Positions 42,755-51,133 of a stretch of 64,000 bases of DNA are shown here, in pieces. Location: positions 521,001 to 585,000 of the forward strand of contig NZ_JAJNKB010000003.1 in assembly GCF_021533195.1 (NCBI RefSeq), in the 5' to 3' direction. The position numbers and the translations under genes were made by a program. The first letter of the stretch is position 1; each line of letters opens with the position of its first letter. This DNA is from Portibacter marinus. GTDB lineage: Bacteria; Bacteroidota; Bacteroidia; Chitinophagales; Saprospiraceae. Below the pieces are notes generated by a model that saw only the letters and a program-made list of their open reading frames with translations, was not told the DNA's origin and did no database searches.

Positions 42755-43243
42755 GGTCTGGACGGGAGCGACCAGTCCGTAGGATTTGCGCTGCAGGCGC
42801 AAGAGGGAGCGAACCAGCGGCACACCCGCTGGCTGCGGCTGCAGAGTCCCGTCCTTATTTCTTGTATTCTTAAAATGCAAAAAGCTCCAACCAAATTAAT
42901 GATTGAAGCTTTGATGCGGTCTGGACGGGAGCGACCAATCCGTAGGAATTGCGCTAGAGGCGCAAGAGGGAGCGAACCAGCGGCACACCCGCTGGCTGCG
43001 GCTGCAGAGTCCCGTCCTTATTTCTTGTATTCTTAAAATGCAAAAAGCTCCAACCAAATTAATGATTGAAGCTTTGATGCGGTCTGGACGGGAGCGACCA
43101 ATCCGTAGGAATTGCGCTAGAGGCGCAATAGGAAGCGAACCAGCGGCACACCCGCTGGCTGCGGCTGCAGAGTCCCGTCCTTATTTCTTGTATTCTTAAA
43201 ATGCAAAAAGCTCCAACCAAATTAATGATTGAAGCTTTGATGC
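42755..43243. repeat. Three tandem 163-bp units, each starting with the tRNA-Asp 3' end (array A)
   Basis: Units start at 42755, 42918 and 43081; the next step of 163 lands exactly on the tRNA gene at 43244. Every unit opens with GGTCTGGACGGGA, identical to the first 13 bases of the tRNA on this strand (its 3' end). Each also contains the complementary GAGTCCCGTCC, a CCAGCGG-CACAC-CCGCTGG hairpin, and a copy of the tRNA terminator. Copies 2 and 3 are nearly identical and copy 1 is more diverged. ORFs in the array are by-products of the repeats. Confidence 0.95.
43205..43238 (-). terminator. Terminator of tRNA-Asp
   Basis: On the minus strand the stem AAAGCTTCAA pairs with TTGGAGCTTT (one G-T pair) across a 12-14 base loop and ends in TTTTT, 6 bases after the tRNA 3' end. 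The same element is present in each array-A unit and, degraded, at 42353-42384. Confidence 0.7.
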
Positions 43244-43316
43244 GGTCTGGACGGGACTCGAACCCGCGACCCCCTGCGTGACAGGCAGGTATTCTAACCA
43301 ACTGAACTACCAGACC
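43244..43316 (-). tRNA. tRNA-Asp(GTC)
   Basis: 73 bases without encoded CCA. Acceptor arm GGTCTGG/CCAGACC, anticodon arm CCTGC-CTGTCAC-GCAGG with anticodon GTC, and T arm GCGGG-TTCGAGT-CCCGT fold cleanly. Both flanks are tandem arrays carrying fragments of this gene. Its promoter must lie within the first array-B unit. Confidence 0.97.
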
Positions 43317-43794
43317 TTTAGTTAGACTATTTTCTTATGCTTTTCACGTGTTGGTATTCTGAAACATTTTTCGAATACCTGGCTTGCGCGCCTCCTCGCG
43401 GTTTACGCTCGGTTCTCTCTCTAAAACGCTTCCAGCGTTTTTCCTCCGGACCATTCGTTCATCTAACCAACTGAACTACCAGACCTTTAGTTAGACTATT
43501 TTCTTATGCTTTTCATGTGCCTAGTATTCTGAAACATTTTTCGAATACCCGGCTTGCGCGCCTCCTTGCGGTTTACGCTCGGTTCTCTCTCTAAAACGCT
43601 TCCAGCGTTTTTCCTCCGGACCATTCGTTCATCTAACCAACTGAACTACCAGACCTTTAGTTAGACTATTTTCTTATGTTTTTCATGTGTTTGGTATTCT
43701 GAAACGTTTTTCGAATACCTGGCTTGCGCGCCTCCTCGCAGTTCTCTCTCTAAAACGCTTCCAGCGTTTTTCCTTCGAATCGTTCGTTCATCTA
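43294..43794. repeat. Three tandem ~170-bp units, each starting with the tRNA-Asp 5' end (array B)
   Basis: Units start at 43294 (inside the real tRNA), 43463 and 43633, spacings 169 and 170; the third is shortened by an internal deletion of about 11 bases. Each begins with CTAACCAACTGAACTACC..., the 23 bases of the tRNA 5' end, then the same upstream flank. Each contains two hairpins: GGTATTC...GAATACC and AAAACGCT-TCC-AGCGTTTT. Copies 2 and 3 hold only the 5' tRNA fragment, so they cannot make a tRNA. From 43795 to 43933 the DNA is AT-rich with nothing further recognised. Confidence 0.95.
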
Positions 43795-43933
43795 CAAACT
43801 TTATTTGAAAGCGAATGCAAAACTAAAAAACGAATTTATATTTCAAACCTATTTTAATTTTTTTTTTAAAAAAAGATCACTTAAAGCCTCACACTGAAAC
43901 CCTTACTCTTAAGCTAAGTTTTTAAAACCAAGT

Positions 43934-44761
43934 CTAATTCACTGCTTTGCTGACAAGGACTCTATTATACCCCCCGGTTTCTATCCAATTAACAAGTTCC
44001 TGCGCCCTGGCAATTGCCCACAGATTATTCCCGTATAAAAATCGCATAAATTTGTCAAACGTTCTTTCCTTAAAACCCTCGAATGCCTTTGCTTGCTCCT
44101 CTAGCTCACCAACATCAAATGTGGCCCAATAGCGCTCCGGAAGACCTGCCAACTTTGCATACAGTTTCTTGATTGCATAGACATCCTGGCAAACTAAAAG
44201 TCCACCGCGATCAGCAGTATATTCTGCCATCTGTGACCAATGAAAAAGTGCGTATTTTAACCCTGAAGATAAAACCCCACTTAATCCTAATGTCAGCGGA
44301 GATACGGCATCCATCAGTTCCGGGAAAATAAATCCTATTTCTTGGTATAGAATGTGCTGACACTTTATCTTGGCAACTTCCCGGCCGATTACAAATAATA
44401 ATTCCTCTTTTGAAAGCTTGTCTACACACTCCGTTGAAATCGCAATCATTGGATTATCCACGCCTAAGGTTCTAGCCGTAAATTCATCAGATTTATGGAC
44501 ATATATATCCGGAATATGATCAACTCCCAAAATTTGACAAGCCCTTTCAGTAAGTTGGTATAACTCGGGAAATGATTTTGGCGATAATTTCAAACTACTA
44601 CCTGTAAATTGGAGTTTGATGATGTTTTCTATACCGAGATCGTAAAATTTCCTTACGACCCTTTCAAAGCCTTTCGTTTCCCTGAGTCTCTTCATAGATT
44701 GGGCTTCCTTAGGATGCTGGAAATCTGAAATGTCAATATTCTCTAAATTCTGGAAATTCAT
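43934..44761 (-). CDS. M48-family metallopeptidase homologue lacking the zinc-binding motif
   Basis: 275 residues. The overall layout is that of M48 peptidases: DIYVHKSDEFTARTLGVDNP, MIAISTECVDKLSKEELLFV, then the helix that should hold HExxH, and the later AEYTADRGGLLVCQD. The zinc motif reads GREVAKIKCQH: R127 and K131 replace the two histidines, while the Glu and the later E-x3-D are kept. It should therefore be inactive as a zinc protease and may act as a binding or scaffold protein. No signal peptide and no membrane helix are obvious. No close operon partner. Confidence 0.85.
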   Translation of the reverse strand: MNFQNLENIDISDFQHPKEAQSMKRLRETKGFERVVRKFYDLGIENIIKLQFTGSSLKLSPKSFPELYQLTERACQILGVDHIPDIYVHKSDEFTARTLGVDNPMIAISTECVDKLSKEELLFVIGREVAKIKCQHILYQEIGFIFPELMDAVSPLTLGLSGVLSSGLKYALFHWSQMAEYTADRGGLLVCQDVYAIKKLYAKLAGLPERYWATFDVGELEEQAKAFEGFKERTFDKFMRFLYGNNLWAIARAQELVNWIETGGYNRVLVSKAVN

Positions 44762-44890
44762 GGGGCAATTTTAATGAAGATGAATTACAAACCGAAAAAA
44801 CATACCCTTGAATTGACTGGAGTTCGGTTTTATTGTGATAATTTGTTAATAATAACATAATGTCTCTATAAACCATAAAAAATCAATCCA

Positions 44891-45361
44891 ATGAAGTACT
44901 TTATTACCCTTCTTTTGACAATTAGTTATTTGTCAATCAATGCTCAAAGAAACCATGCAGTTTATGGTGAATTATTAGGCAATGGGTTTTTTTATTCTCT
45001 AAATTACGAATTTGCTATAGCAAAGACTGATAAGAATTGGAGAGCCAAAGTAGGAGTTTCCACATTAGCATACCCCTTTGCGATCACTCAGATCAGTTAC
45101 CTTTTTGGGAAGAAAAAATACTTTATGGAAGTTGGGGCAGGAGCAAATTTTCTTCCTTTTTCAAACGATAACGAAAAATTAAGTTTACTATTGACCCCTA
45201 ATGCGGCCCTCCAGTTTAGATATGAAAGCAGTGGTGGTTTACTTTTTCGAATTGGTCTGGCTCCAAGTTTCATACCTCTTTTCGATGACGAACCAGCTTT
45301 TGCAGATCCTAACAACTGGATTTGGCCAGGGGTATCCTTGGGCTACACTTTTGGGAAATAA
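44891..45361 (+). CDS. Small outer-membrane beta-barrel-like protein, paralogue 1
   Basis: 156 residues: signal peptide (LSINAQ), then alternating hydrophobic strands with aromatic girdles (AVYGELLGNGFFYSLNYEFA, ITQISYLFGKKKYFMEVGAG, LTPNAALQFRYESSGGLLFR, WIWPGVSLGYTFGK) and a C-terminal strand ending in K after F. It resembles small porin-like barrels of Bacteroidota. Its 154-residue neighbour 62 bases downstream is a clear paralogue. Function unknown. Confidence 0.75.
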   Translation: MKYFITLLLTISYLSINAQRNHAVYGELLGNGFFYSLNYEFAIAKTDKNWRAKVGVSTLAYPFAITQISYLFGKKKYFMEVGAGANFLPFSNDNEKLSLLLTPNAALQFRYESSGGLLFRIGLAPSFIPLFDDEPAFADPNNWIWPGVSLGYTFGK

Positions 45362-45422
45362 AGTGTATCATCGAAACTATAATGATTCATTGTACATTCA
45401 TTAGTAGTAAATAATTCTTATA

Positions 45423-45887
45423 ATGAAGTATAGTTGCACAATTCTATTATTCATCATATGCTTAACCTTCACTTTTGCCCAAAAAAAACAAGCGATCTAC
45501 GCTGAATTCGGTGGGAATGCATTGATTTATTCCTTAAATTATGACTTTGCGCCAATTAAAAATCATGATAACTTCAGACTAAAAGCAGGTGTGAGCTATA
45601 TTGGCGACCCCGTTATCATTGGTCAGGTCAGCTACCTATTTGGCAAGGAAAAACATTTTTTTGAATTGGGTGCCGGTTTTACCACGGTTACCGAAGCAGT
45701 GACAGGAGATTCGGGTTTTCAAATCTACCCTAATGCGGCTCTGCAATATCGGTATCAACATCCGAGAGGTTTTCTTTTTAGAATCGGTTTTGCTCCTTTG
45801 TATCTTCCGATTACTGGAGACGGCTTCGAGGGATTGAACATCATATATTGGGCGTGGCCTGGAGTTTCTTTTGGGTACGGGTTTTGA
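45423..45887 (+). CDS. Small outer-membrane beta-barrel-like protein, paralogue 2
   Basis: 154 residues with signal peptide (TFTFAQ). It aligns along its length with the previous gene: AIYAEFGGNALIYSLNYDFA, IGQVSYLFGKEKHFFELGAG, IYPNAALQYRYQHPRGFLFR, WAWPGVSFGYGF. The pair is a local tandem duplication with substantial divergence. Likely an outer-membrane protein of unknown role. Confidence 0.75.
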   Translation: MKYSCTILLFIICLTFTFAQKKQAIYAEFGGNALIYSLNYDFAPIKNHDNFRLKAGVSYIGDPVIIGQVSYLFGKEKHFFELGAGFTTVTEAVTGDSGFQIYPNAALQYRYQHPRGFLFRIGFAPLYLPITGDGFEGLNIIYWAWPGVSFGYGF

Positions 45888-46334
45888 AAAGGGTTAGAAT
45901 GAATTCTTGCCAATGAATTGACAAGTCCCAAGGCAGTCACTAGGTATCAGATATAATGAAAACCATCAGTCAGGAAAACATGTGATATTAACACGCAGTT
46001 GGTTGCCAATGAACTGACAAGTTTCAAAGAAAATGACCAGTCCCAGAGAATTGGAAAAGTCCCTGAGAAAATGACCAGTCCCAAAGAATTGAAAAAGTCC
46101 CAGAGAATTGGACAAGTCCCAGAGAAAATGAACGGGCCGCAAGAAATTGACAGGTCTCTTAATAACCCTGAATTGACAAAATTCATCACTTGATTCTGCA
46201 GGTCAAGGCCTACGAACCATTGACCTAAATGCTGACACGGCAGTTCATCTAAAGTAGTATGCACCAATTTCCTAATTATTGTTAATTTTACCCCGCAATT
46301 ATAGTCACCATAATTACAGACCTTAAAAGTTAAT
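45888..46334. other. 447-base gene-free gap before accA
   Basis: Non-coding. Its main content is the 19-bp degenerate tandem repeat at 46010-46161, with one related isolated unit near 45915-45935 (AATTGACAAGTCCCAAGG). A 65-codon frame at 45999-46193 follows the repeat and is not treated as a gene. Confidence 0.7.
46010..46161. repeat. Eight degenerate 19-bp tandem repeats
   Basis: Units step exactly by 19 bases from 46030: 46030, 46049, 46068, 46087, 46106, 46125, 46144, preceded by a diverged unit at about 46011. The approximate consensus is AAWTGRCMAGTCCCAGAG. The period is not a multiple of three and the frame is not conserved, so it is not a coding repeat. Two unit types (AAAATGACC... 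and AATTGGAAA...) partly alternate. Confidence 0.85.
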
Positions 46335-47297
46335 ATGGTATTCTTAGAATTTGAAAAGCCACTCGAAAGCCTTTATGAACAGCTAGAGAAAATCAAAGCA
46401 GTCGGAGAAGAAGGAGATATCGATGTGAGTGACAAGGTGAAAGAGCTGGAAAATAAAATCAAAACCAAAACGAAGGAAATCTACGGTAATCTTACAGGTT
46501 GGCAAAAAGTCCAACTTTCCAGACATCCTGAGCGACCTTATACCCTTCACTATATAGAACACATGTGTAGTAAGTTCGTAGAGCTGCATGGGGATCGATA
46601 CTATGCTGATGACAAGGCCATCGTGGGTGGAATCGGTAGACTGGACGGAATGAGTGTCATGCTTATTGGACATCAGAAAGGGGTCAACACTAAAATGCGC
46701 CAATATCGAAATTTCGGCATGGCGAACCCGGAAGGCTATAGAAAAGCACTCAGACTAATGAAGTTGGCTGAAAAATTCAACATGCCCATCGTTTGCCTGA
46801 TAGACACTCCCGGCGCATTTCCCGGATTAGAAGCTGAAGAACGCGGACAGGCCGAAGCCATTGCCAGGAATTTGATTGAAATGGCTCAACTCAAGGTGCC
46901 GGTCGTTTGCTACGTTATTGGTGAAGGTGCGTCAGGTGGGGCCATAGGAATAGGTCTGGGAGACAAAGTATTTATGCTCGAAAACACCTGGTATTCTGTC
47001 ATATCTCCGGAATCTTGTTCATCTATACTTTGGAGAAGTTGGGATCATAAAGAAGAAGCTGCCGAAGCACTAAAATTAACGGCGGATCACATGTTGCATT
47101 TCGGACTGATTGATGAAATCATCAAAGAACCATTGGGCGGAGCCCATACAGATCCAGAGAAAATGTCAAAACAGCTGAAATCCCACATCAAAAAAGAGAT
47201 CACGGCCTTGCTTGAAATGGAGCCTGATGAGCGGGTTATGAAGCGGATAGATAAATATGCCAATATGGGCCAGTACGACATAATCGAGGAAGACTGA
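46335..47297 (+). CDS. accA: Acetyl-CoA carboxylase carboxyltransferase subunit alpha
   Basis: 320 residues, full length. It shows the N-terminal coiled segment ([16 protein letters not shown]), [93 protein letters not shown] and [14 protein letters not shown], all typical of AccA. With AccD it moves the carboxyl group from biotin to acetyl-CoA, giving malonyl-CoA for fatty acid synthesis. Monocistronic here; accD is not in the window. Confidence 0.97.
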   Translation: MVFLEFEKPLESLYEQLEKIKAVGEEGDIDVSDKVKELENKIKTKTKEIYGNLTGWQKVQLSRHPERPYTLHYIEHMCSKFVELHGDRYYADDKAIVGGIGRLDGMSVMLIGHQKGVNTKMRQYRNFGMANPEGYRKALRLMKLAEKFNMPIVCLIDTPGAFPGLEAEERGQAEAIARNLIEMAQLKVPVVCYVIGEGASGGAIGIGLGDKVFMLENTWYSVISPESCSSILWRSWDHKEEAAEALKLTADHMLHFGLIDEIIKEPLGGAHTDPEKMSKQLKSHIKKEITALLEMEPDERVMKRIDKYANMGQYDIIEED

Positions 47298-47305
47298 GAT
47301 TACCC

Positions 47306-47336
47306 TTTGTAATTAGATATAAATATTATAACTTTG
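47306..47336 (+). promoter_or_regulatory. Consensus Bacteroidota promoter (TTTG-N19-TAACTTTG)
   Basis: TTTG at 47306-47309 and TAACTTTG at 47329-47336 are 19 bases apart, a full match to the -33/-7 consensus of the primary sigma factor of Bacteroidota. Transcription should start near 47343, leaving a ~150-base leader before the DUF6913 gene. It overlaps the region just past the accA stop. Confidence 0.7.
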
Positions 47337-47496
47337 TTTAATACGACAGTACATGTTATCGTCGTACATTGAGAAAATTTTCAACTGTTGTAACCGTTTA
47401 GTCTAGTATCAGATTAAATCTGAGAGATGATCACGCTTTCTGTATCATTGATATCGAAAGGATAGAGCTGTTTTATCTTAGTGAAACCTGACGAAA

Positions 47497-48021
47497 ATGG
47501 AAAAAATGAAAACCTGGATGTACCGTAGAAAACGCGTCCAGTTTAAGAGAGAAAATCCTCATAAAAACAAACACAATCCTTCGGATCGGATCGCCTTTCT
47601 GATTGATGGCAGAAATCCAGTGAACTTAAAAGTGATCGAAGATTATATTAACCATCTCCAACAAATCGGAAAGGATATCAGCTTGCTCTATCTCACAGAT
47701 CATGCACATCCTGAACAAGTTAGCTTTCAGGCTTTTAATCAAAAATCATTTACCTGGTATTACATCCCCAAAGCCCCTGTGGTCATTGATTTTATTCAAA
47801 AAGATTTTGACCTTCTCATTAATTTTAATGATGAAAATATACCGGAACTCAATGCCATCATTGACCTATCCAATGCGAAATTTAAGATCGGAGTCATGGA
47901 AGGACATTCAGATCTGTATGACCTTGTGATCAATCCAGGTCAGGACAAATCCTGGAAAGCCTACATTCGGATTCTTGAAAATACATTGGATCAATTGAGT
48001 GTTGGAAAGTCAATGGTATAA
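47497..48021 (+). CDS. DUF6913-type conserved protein
   Basis: 174 residues, no signal peptide or membrane helix. It begins with a Lys/Arg-rich helix (MYRRKRVQFKRENPHKNKHN). A Rossmann-like pattern follows (RIAFLIDGRNPVNLKVIEDY, DISLLYLTDHAHPEQ, FDLLINFNDENIPELNAII, FKIGVMEGHSDLYDLVINPG). This family is found next to dapA across Bacteroidota; its function is unknown. It is 68 bases upstream of dapA and shares its promoter. Confidence 0.8.
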   Translation: MEKMKTWMYRRKRVQFKRENPHKNKHNPSDRIAFLIDGRNPVNLKVIEDYINHLQQIGKDISLLYLTDHAHPEQVSFQAFNQKSFTWYYIPKAPVVIDFIQKDFDLLINFNDENIPELNAIIDLSNAKFKIGVMEGHSDLYDLVINPGQDKSWKAYIRILENTLDQLSVGKSMV

Positions 48022-48089
48022 GCATAACCTGGACACAAAGTTCATTATTCTCAATAGTTGTTTTATTTTCACACTCATAATTACAGGAA

Positions 48090-48986
48090 ATGAAGCAATC
48101 GAAGTATCGTGGAACAGGTGTAGCCATCATCACTCCTTTTAAACATCAAAAAATAGATTTTGACGCGCTCACAGAAATTGTCAATCACGTCATCGATGGA
48201 GGTGTTGACTATATTGTAGCTCTTGGTTCTACAGGAGAAACGGCCACTCTGAATGATCAGGAAGCAAAAAATGTGCTTGATCATGTGATTAAAGTGACCG
48301 CGAAAAGAGTGCCCATTGTCGCAGGAAATTTCACGGGCAACAACACCCTCGATCTTTGTGAAAAGATAGCGCAATATGATTTTGAGGGCATAGACGCCTT
48401 GTTGATCAGCAGCCCTTCTTACGTCAAGCCTTCGCAAGAAGGGATCTATCATCATTTTATGGCCCTCCAGAGGGTTTCACCTCTTCCCATTATTTTATAT
48501 AATGTGCCTGGCAGAACGCAATCTAATATGCAATGGACCACTACGGTACGGTTGGCCAGGGATAGTAAAAAATTCATTGGAATTAAAGAAGCATCCGGAG
48601 ATCTCATTCAGGCAACCAGAATCATCAAGAACAGACCCGATGATTTTTTTGTGACCTCTGGTGATGATGAAGTGGCCATGGCCATGGTTGCATGTGGTGG
48701 AGAGGGTGTCATTTCAGTAATGGCCAATGCATTTCCTATGGAATTTAGCCAGATGATAGGAGCGGCGCTGGAATATGACTTCAATACTGCACAGGAAATC
48801 AATCTTGATCTTTATGATCTGCACAAGTGGCTTTATATTGAGGGCAATCCGGTAGGTATTAAGTCAGCCATGAAGGTACTGGGGTTTTGCGAGAACGAAG
48901 TGAGGTTGCCATTGCACCCACTTTCAGAAGAAAATTACAAGTATCTGAAGCAGGAAGTGACCAGAATCCAGGGCTTTATAGCATAG
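48090..48986 (+). CDS. dapA: 4-hydroxy-tetrahydrodipicolinate synthase
   Basis: 298 residues, full length. Motifs: GTGVAIITPFKHQKIDFDAL, VALGSTGETATLNDQE (Thr/Thr of the substrate site), YNVPGRTQSNM (catalytic Tyr) and IGIKEASGDL (Schiff-base Lys). It condenses pyruvate with aspartate semialdehyde, the first step to lysine and diaminopimelate. Follows the DUF6913 gene. Confidence 0.97.
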   Translation: MKQSKYRGTGVAIITPFKHQKIDFDALTEIVNHVIDGGVDYIVALGSTGETATLNDQEAKNVLDHVIKVTAKRVPIVAGNFTGNNTLDLCEKIAQYDFEGIDALLISSPSYVKPSQEGIYHHFMALQRVSPLPIILYNVPGRTQSNMQWTTTVRLARDSKKFIGIKEASGDLIQATRIIKNRPDDFFVTSGDDEVAMAMVACGGEGVISVMANAFPMEFSQMIGAALEYDFNTAQEINLDLYDLHKWLYIEGNPVGIKSAMKVLGFCENEVRLPLHPLSEENYKYLKQEVTRIQGFIA

Positions 48987-49099
48987 GTTTGCCTGACACA
49001 TGGATCTTGGTATCCATACCGATAATGATAAAAGGGACTTCAATCATAGGTCCTGAAACATAATTAATCGTGGTATTTTCCTAACTTTATCCCCGTATT

Positions 49100-49258
49100 T
49101 GGTAACCAGCAATTTGCTGAGTTTTAAAAGGGAATCCGGTGTAAATCCGAAACTGTCCCCGCAGCTGTGAGTTTCGCTCCTACTTTTCACCTGCAATACC
49201 ACTGAGCATTTGATCTCGGGAAGGTCGTGAAAAGTGAAACAAGTCAGAAGACCTGCCT
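49100..49258 (+). promoter_or_regulatory. Cobalamin (B12) riboswitch
   Basis: AAAAGGGAATCCGGTG, AAATCCGAAACTGTCCCCGC and GCAGCTGTGA, then GGGAAGG and AAGTCAGAAGACCTGCC, form the conserved core in the right order. It lies 54 bases before the TonB receptor start. An ACCTT/AAGGT pair just after it (about 49280-49300) could form the expression platform. High B12 should reduce receptor expression. Confidence 0.93.
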
Positions 49259-49311
49259 TTTACATTTTTTGATGGTCGGACCTTCGGTGGAAAGGTTGAA
49301 AATCAATACTG

Positions 49312-51132
49312 ATGAAAAAGTGGATCTTATGCTGTTTAGTATCCTTTAGTGGATTCTTCTATGTCAATGGGCAGGAGGAAATTATCGATACCATTACCAT
49401 ATCGATGCCCTCTCTCAGATCCAACAATTTGGGAGGAACTACCCGCTCATTTAATCTTCAAAATGCAGAATCTGTTGCTCATACGCTTCAAAATCAAAGT
49501 ACCGTATTCATCAAAAACTATGGCCCTGGTTCGTTGGCTACCTCTTCTATTAGGGGCGGAAGTGCAGGGCATACCCTCGTCCTATGGAACGGACTGCCAA
49601 TTCAAAATCCCTTTCTGGGCTTGTTAGACCTTTCACTTCTTGATACCTGGGCCATGGATAAAATGGAATTGCAAAAGGGAGGTCATTCTGCTATGTGGGG
49701 CTCCGGAGCTATTGGAGGCGTGATTGACCTACAACAAAAGCCTCATCTGAAAAGTAAGTTTCAAGTGGAAAACAGACTTGCCTATGGATCGTTTGGTCGT
49801 TGGGAAGAAAAGTTGAAAATTGGAATTGCCTCTAAAAAATTCCAATCTGTTTCCAGCATATCCTATTTGACAGCACAAAATGACTTTACCTATCCTTTAA
49901 CCAATGGAGAATTGAGAACCCAGGAAAATGCGATGCAACGCCAACTCAATATAAATCAGGATTTCTATTGGCTGATCGATCAGAAAAACCAAATAACCGG
50001 ACACTACTGGAGATCCAGAAATAACAGGGAAAATCCACCCACCACCGTACAGCGGAAAAGTGAAGCTTATCAATTCGATGGTGCAGACAGAGTGACCTTG
50101 CACTGGAATCACTATGAAGAAAATACCACACTTAAGGCCAAGGCGGGCTATTACATAGAAGATTTAAATTATTTCGATCCTCAACAAGGCATTGAATCCA
50201 TCACTCATTTTGAAACATTTTTAGCAGACACAGACTATGAAATCAACTTAGGGACACACCATGATTTTAATTTTGGTTTCAGTCATTTCAGGACCGCTGT
50301 CCAATCTCCAGCTAACTATGCCAACGATGCCACTGAGGTTAAATCCGCATGGTTCGGACGATACCAGTACAAATGGTTTCAAATCAGTGGAAGGCAGGAA
50401 GTCGTCAATGGAGCATTGGTTCCATTTACTCCATCTACAGCTTTTGCGTTTCCCATCGGAGGGGGCATCTCATCGAAGGGTAAAATCAGTCGAAATTATC
50501 GCTTACCTACTCTAAACGATCGATTTTGGGTTCCAGGTGGTAAGCCTGATTTGCTTCCTGAAGCCGGATGGAGCCAGGAATTTACATTGACCTACAAAAA
50601 AGCAAAAGATCGCCTGAGCCTGCAGATCGAAAACACTGTATTCAACAGACAAATCAACAATTGGATTCAATGGACTTTGGATGGCCCATTCAATATCAAT
50701 CAAGTGTGGAGTCGAGGTTTGGAATTTCAGATCAATACCAACTGGACAGCCGAGAAGTTCACCCAAAACCTTCATGCGGGTTACAACTATATCCTTTCCA
50801 CAAGCAAAAAGGCTCTGCAATTTCCTAAGATCAATGCAGGCGACCAATTGTTCTATACCCCGATTCATCAGGGACACCTTCAATATCATTTCCAATTTCG
50901 CAATATTAAACTCAGCTACAGGCAGATTCTTGTAGGTAAAACAAGCGGCATTAATGACCACTTAGACGGATATACCATTGGAGATTTTGATGTCTCCTAT
51001 CAGACCGGTTCTTTTGTTTTGGAAGCCCAATTGCGCAATGTATGGAACAAAAACTACCGCATTATCGAGAGAAGGCCAATGCCGGGAAGAAATTTTGAGA
51101 TTGCATTAAGTTATACATTTACTAAATATTAA
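49312..51132 (+). CDS. TonB-dependent receptor, BtuB-like (cobalamin uptake)
   Basis: 606 residues with signal peptide (FYVNGQ). The plug domain contains SVAHTLQNQSTVFIKNYGPG, SSIRGGSAGHTLVLWNGLP and GGHSAMWGSGAIGGVIDLQ; the rest is a barrel of about 22 strands ending in FEIALSYTFTKY. The B12 riboswitch upstream makes cobalamin or a corrinoid the likely cargo. It takes substrate across the outer membrane using TonB energy. The DUF4465 gene begins 1 base after its stop. Confidence 0.92.
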   Translation: MKKWILCCLVSFSGFFYVNGQEEIIDTITISMPSLRSNNLGGTTRSFNLQNAESVAHTLQNQSTVFIKNYGPGSLATSSIRGGSAGHTLVLWNGLPIQNPFLGLLDLSLLDTWAMDKMELQKGGHSAMWGSGAIGGVIDLQQKPHLKSKFQVENRLAYGSFGRWEEKLKIGIASKKFQSVSSISYLTAQNDFTYPLTNGELRTQENAMQRQLNINQDFYWLIDQKNQITGHYWRSRNNRENPPTTVQRKSEAYQFDGADRVTLHWNHYEENTTLKAKAGYYIEDLNYFDPQQGIESITHFETFLADTDYEINLGTHHDFNFGFSHFRTAVQSPANYANDATEVKSAWFGRYQYKWFQISGRQEVVNGALVPFTPSTAFAFPIGGGISSKGKISRNYRLPTLNDRFWVPGGKPDLLPEAGWSQEFTLTYKKAKDRLSLQIENTVFNRQINNWIQWTLDGPFNINQVWSRGLEFQINTNWTAEKFTQNLHAGYNYILSTSKKALQFPKINAGDQLFYTPIHQGHLQYHFQFRNIKLSYRQILVGKTSGINDHLDGYTIGDFDVSYQTGSFVLEAQLRNVWNKNYRIIERRPMPGRNFEIALSYTFTKY

Positions 51133-51133
51133 T

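Noticed and set aside
42653-43036. 127-codon plus-strand ORF across the tRNA-adjacent array
   Set aside because: It runs through array-A units and repeats with them; no family match, and composition follows the repeat hairpins. The minus-strand frame at 43059-43301 is rejected for the same reason, as it also reads into the tRNA.
43463-43655. Additional tRNA genes in array B
   Set aside because: The copies hold only the 23-base 5' end of tRNA-Asp and cannot fold as tRNAs.
42755-43794. CRISPR array
   Set aside because: The repeats are long (163-170 bp), directly adjacent without unique spacers, contain tRNA parts, and no cas genes are present.
45999-46193. 65-codon ORF in the 19-bp repeat
   Set aside because: The period is not a multiple of three, so the peptide repeat is a by-product of the DNA repeat; no start context.
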